Source: Candidatus Zhuqueibacterota bacterium (lineage in GTDB: Bacteria; KSB1; UBA2214). Taken from it: a DNA stretch of 7,731 nucleotides. The notes below the pieces were generated by a model. It was not told where the DNA came from, did no database searches, and was given only the letters and a program-made list of their open reading frames with translations. The first letter of the stretch is position 1. Every line of letters begins with the position of its first letter. Made by a program: the position numbers and the translations under genes. Of this stretch, positions 6,981-7,731 are shown piece by piece. Location: contig JAKJDB010000104.1 in the NCBI GenBank assembly GCA_022706175.1, forward strand, positions 1-7,731, in the 5' to 3' direction.

Positions 6981-7731
6981 TCAGACAGTCGCCGGCTCTC
7001 TGAACATCGCCGCGCTGCGGCAGCTCTCCACAGGGTAACGGCCGACAGCGGTTTCATCGGACAGCACAATGCCCTGATATCCGATCCTTAACATATCATA
7101 CAGATGGCACACTTCCGACCGGGTCGGTTGCGGATGATGGGTGGTATGCTCCAGCACCTGGCCGGCGAGATGTACGGGTTTGGTCAACGTTGCAACGCCT
7201 GTGTTGAACTGCGAAACCAACCGGGCCATGGTCTGCAGGCCCGCTTCCGCGCCCAGATCGCCGCGGCACAGCCACAGCGCGTCAACCGATGGCGTCATCT
7301 CCGCTGCCTCCTTCAGCGCACTTGGACGCTCCAGTTTGGCGATCAGATAGGTCTGACTGCCGAACAGAGAGCGATAGGTGGCCATCTCCTGCGCATCCTT
7401 GACAAAAGAGATGGCATAGCCCAAACGGGGAATCCCGGCGGTGCTGCGCACGATCTGTTGGTCCCGGTCGCTCAACCGTTCGATGCGAATCGTTGCACCG
7501 GGCAGGCTGAGGCCTTTACGTCGGCTGATCTCACCGCCTGCCAGCACCCGGCCGCGCACGCGTTCGCCGGCGATCGACTCGATGGCGACACGTATTTTGG
7601 CGTCGTTCAAAAAGAGATCCCCCCCGCCTTCGGCCGCCGCTGCACGAAAAAAATCCTCATGCGGAACCGGCAGCAGACCCGGACCTTCTGCGTGGTCCGA
7701 CAGCAGCAGATCCACCTGCTGGCCGGCCATC
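6981..7731 (-). CDS. Divergent pyruvate kinase-like barrel protein, 5' end beyond the window
   Basis: This is the C-terminal 249+ residues of a pyruvate-kinase-fold protein; the N-terminus lies past the right edge, so the Met at 7730 need not be the start. Counting from it, recognisable blocks are EGPG (15-18), FLNDAKI (40-46), RKGLSLPG (71-78), ISFVKDA (107-113), IAKLE (130-134, equivalent to the catalytic K-x-E), RGDLGAE (156-162), TKPVHLAGQVLEH (183-195), PTRSEV (202-207) and LSDETAVGRYPVES (223-236). Two departures stand out. The usual ATQMLE block is AGQVLE, so the conserved Thr of the proton-relay region is Gly190, and the usual LSGETA is LSDETA. The protein stops about 13 residues after the barrel motif, so the C-terminal regulatory domain of ordinary pyruvate kinases is absent. 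It may be a specialised or inactive relative and not the housekeeping enzyme. The 135 bp separating it from the lipoprotein gene hold no clear promoter. Confidence 0.78.
   Translation of the reverse strand, partial: MAGQQVDLLLSDHAEGPGLLPVPHEDFFRAAAAEGGGDLFLNDAKIRVAIESIAGERVRGRVLAGGEISRRKGLSLPGATIRIERLSDRDQQIVRSTAGIPRLGYAISFVKDAQEMATYRSLFGSQTYLIAKLERPSALKEAAEMTPSVDALWLCRGDLGAEAGLQTMARLVSQFNTGVATLTKPVHLAGQVLEHTTHHPQPTRSEVCHLYDMLRIGYQGIVLSDETAVGRYPVESCRSAAMFREPATV

Noticed and set aside
6966..6984. Possible terminator after the pyruvate kinase-like gene (TGAG/CTCA stem followed by six T on the - strand)
   Set aside because: The stem is only 4 bp and overlaps the stop codon; too weak to call.
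6842..7069. - strand frame that overlaps the 3' end of the pyruvate kinase-like gene and continues past its stop, a possible frameshifted C-terminal extension
   Set aside because: The kinase-like frame is intact through the LSDETAVGRYPVES block and ends cleanly; the other frame shows nothing resembling a pyruvate kinase C-terminal domain.

Overview
The window is bacterial, probably from a Gram-negative with two membranes. Support for this is a lipoprotein signal, a second Sec-type signal and a perfect twin-arginine signal in consecutive genes. GC looks mid-50s to high-50s by eye, and several starts have strong AGGAGG-type Shine-Dalgarno sites, which argues against typical Bacteroidetes. An uncultivated lineage of the Calditrichota/KSB1 type would fit, but the sequence alone does not settle taxonomy. 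I see no tRNA, rRNA, CRISPR array, insertion sequence or phage gene.

Layout. On the + strand (1-1045) lies the 3' part of a sugar isomerase of the L-fucose isomerase type. It is followed by a 38-codon reading frame that overlaps its stop codon as ATGA. A perfect 14-bp inverted repeat at 1087-1118 separates this from everything else. From 1132 to the right edge all genes are on the - strand. In transcription order they are: a divergent pyruvate-kinase-like barrel cut by the right edge (7731-6981); a lipoprotein of the gamma-glutamyl hydrolase/PuuD class (6845-5736); an exported, enlarged glutamate-racemase-like protein (5699-4167); a 175-bp gap; a Tat-exported TldD metalloprotease (3991-2465); and its partner TldE/PmbA (2454-1132), 10 bp downstream.

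How the genes may work together. The most interesting part is the pair at 6845-4167. An enzyme class that cuts gamma-glutamyl amide bonds is encoded next to a racemase-like protein that keeps the two-cysteine MurI active site, and both carry export signals. MurI normally works in the cytoplasm to supply D-glutamate for cell walls. An exported version beside a gamma-glutamyl hydrolase suggests recovery or remodelling of D-Glu/gamma-Glu material outside the cytoplasm, such as muropeptides or poly-gamma-glutamate. The exported TldD, paired with a TldE that has no signal peptide of its own, would add peptide cleavage in the same compartment and suggests that the complex is exported as one unit. 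The protein families are well supported; the joint pathway is inference.
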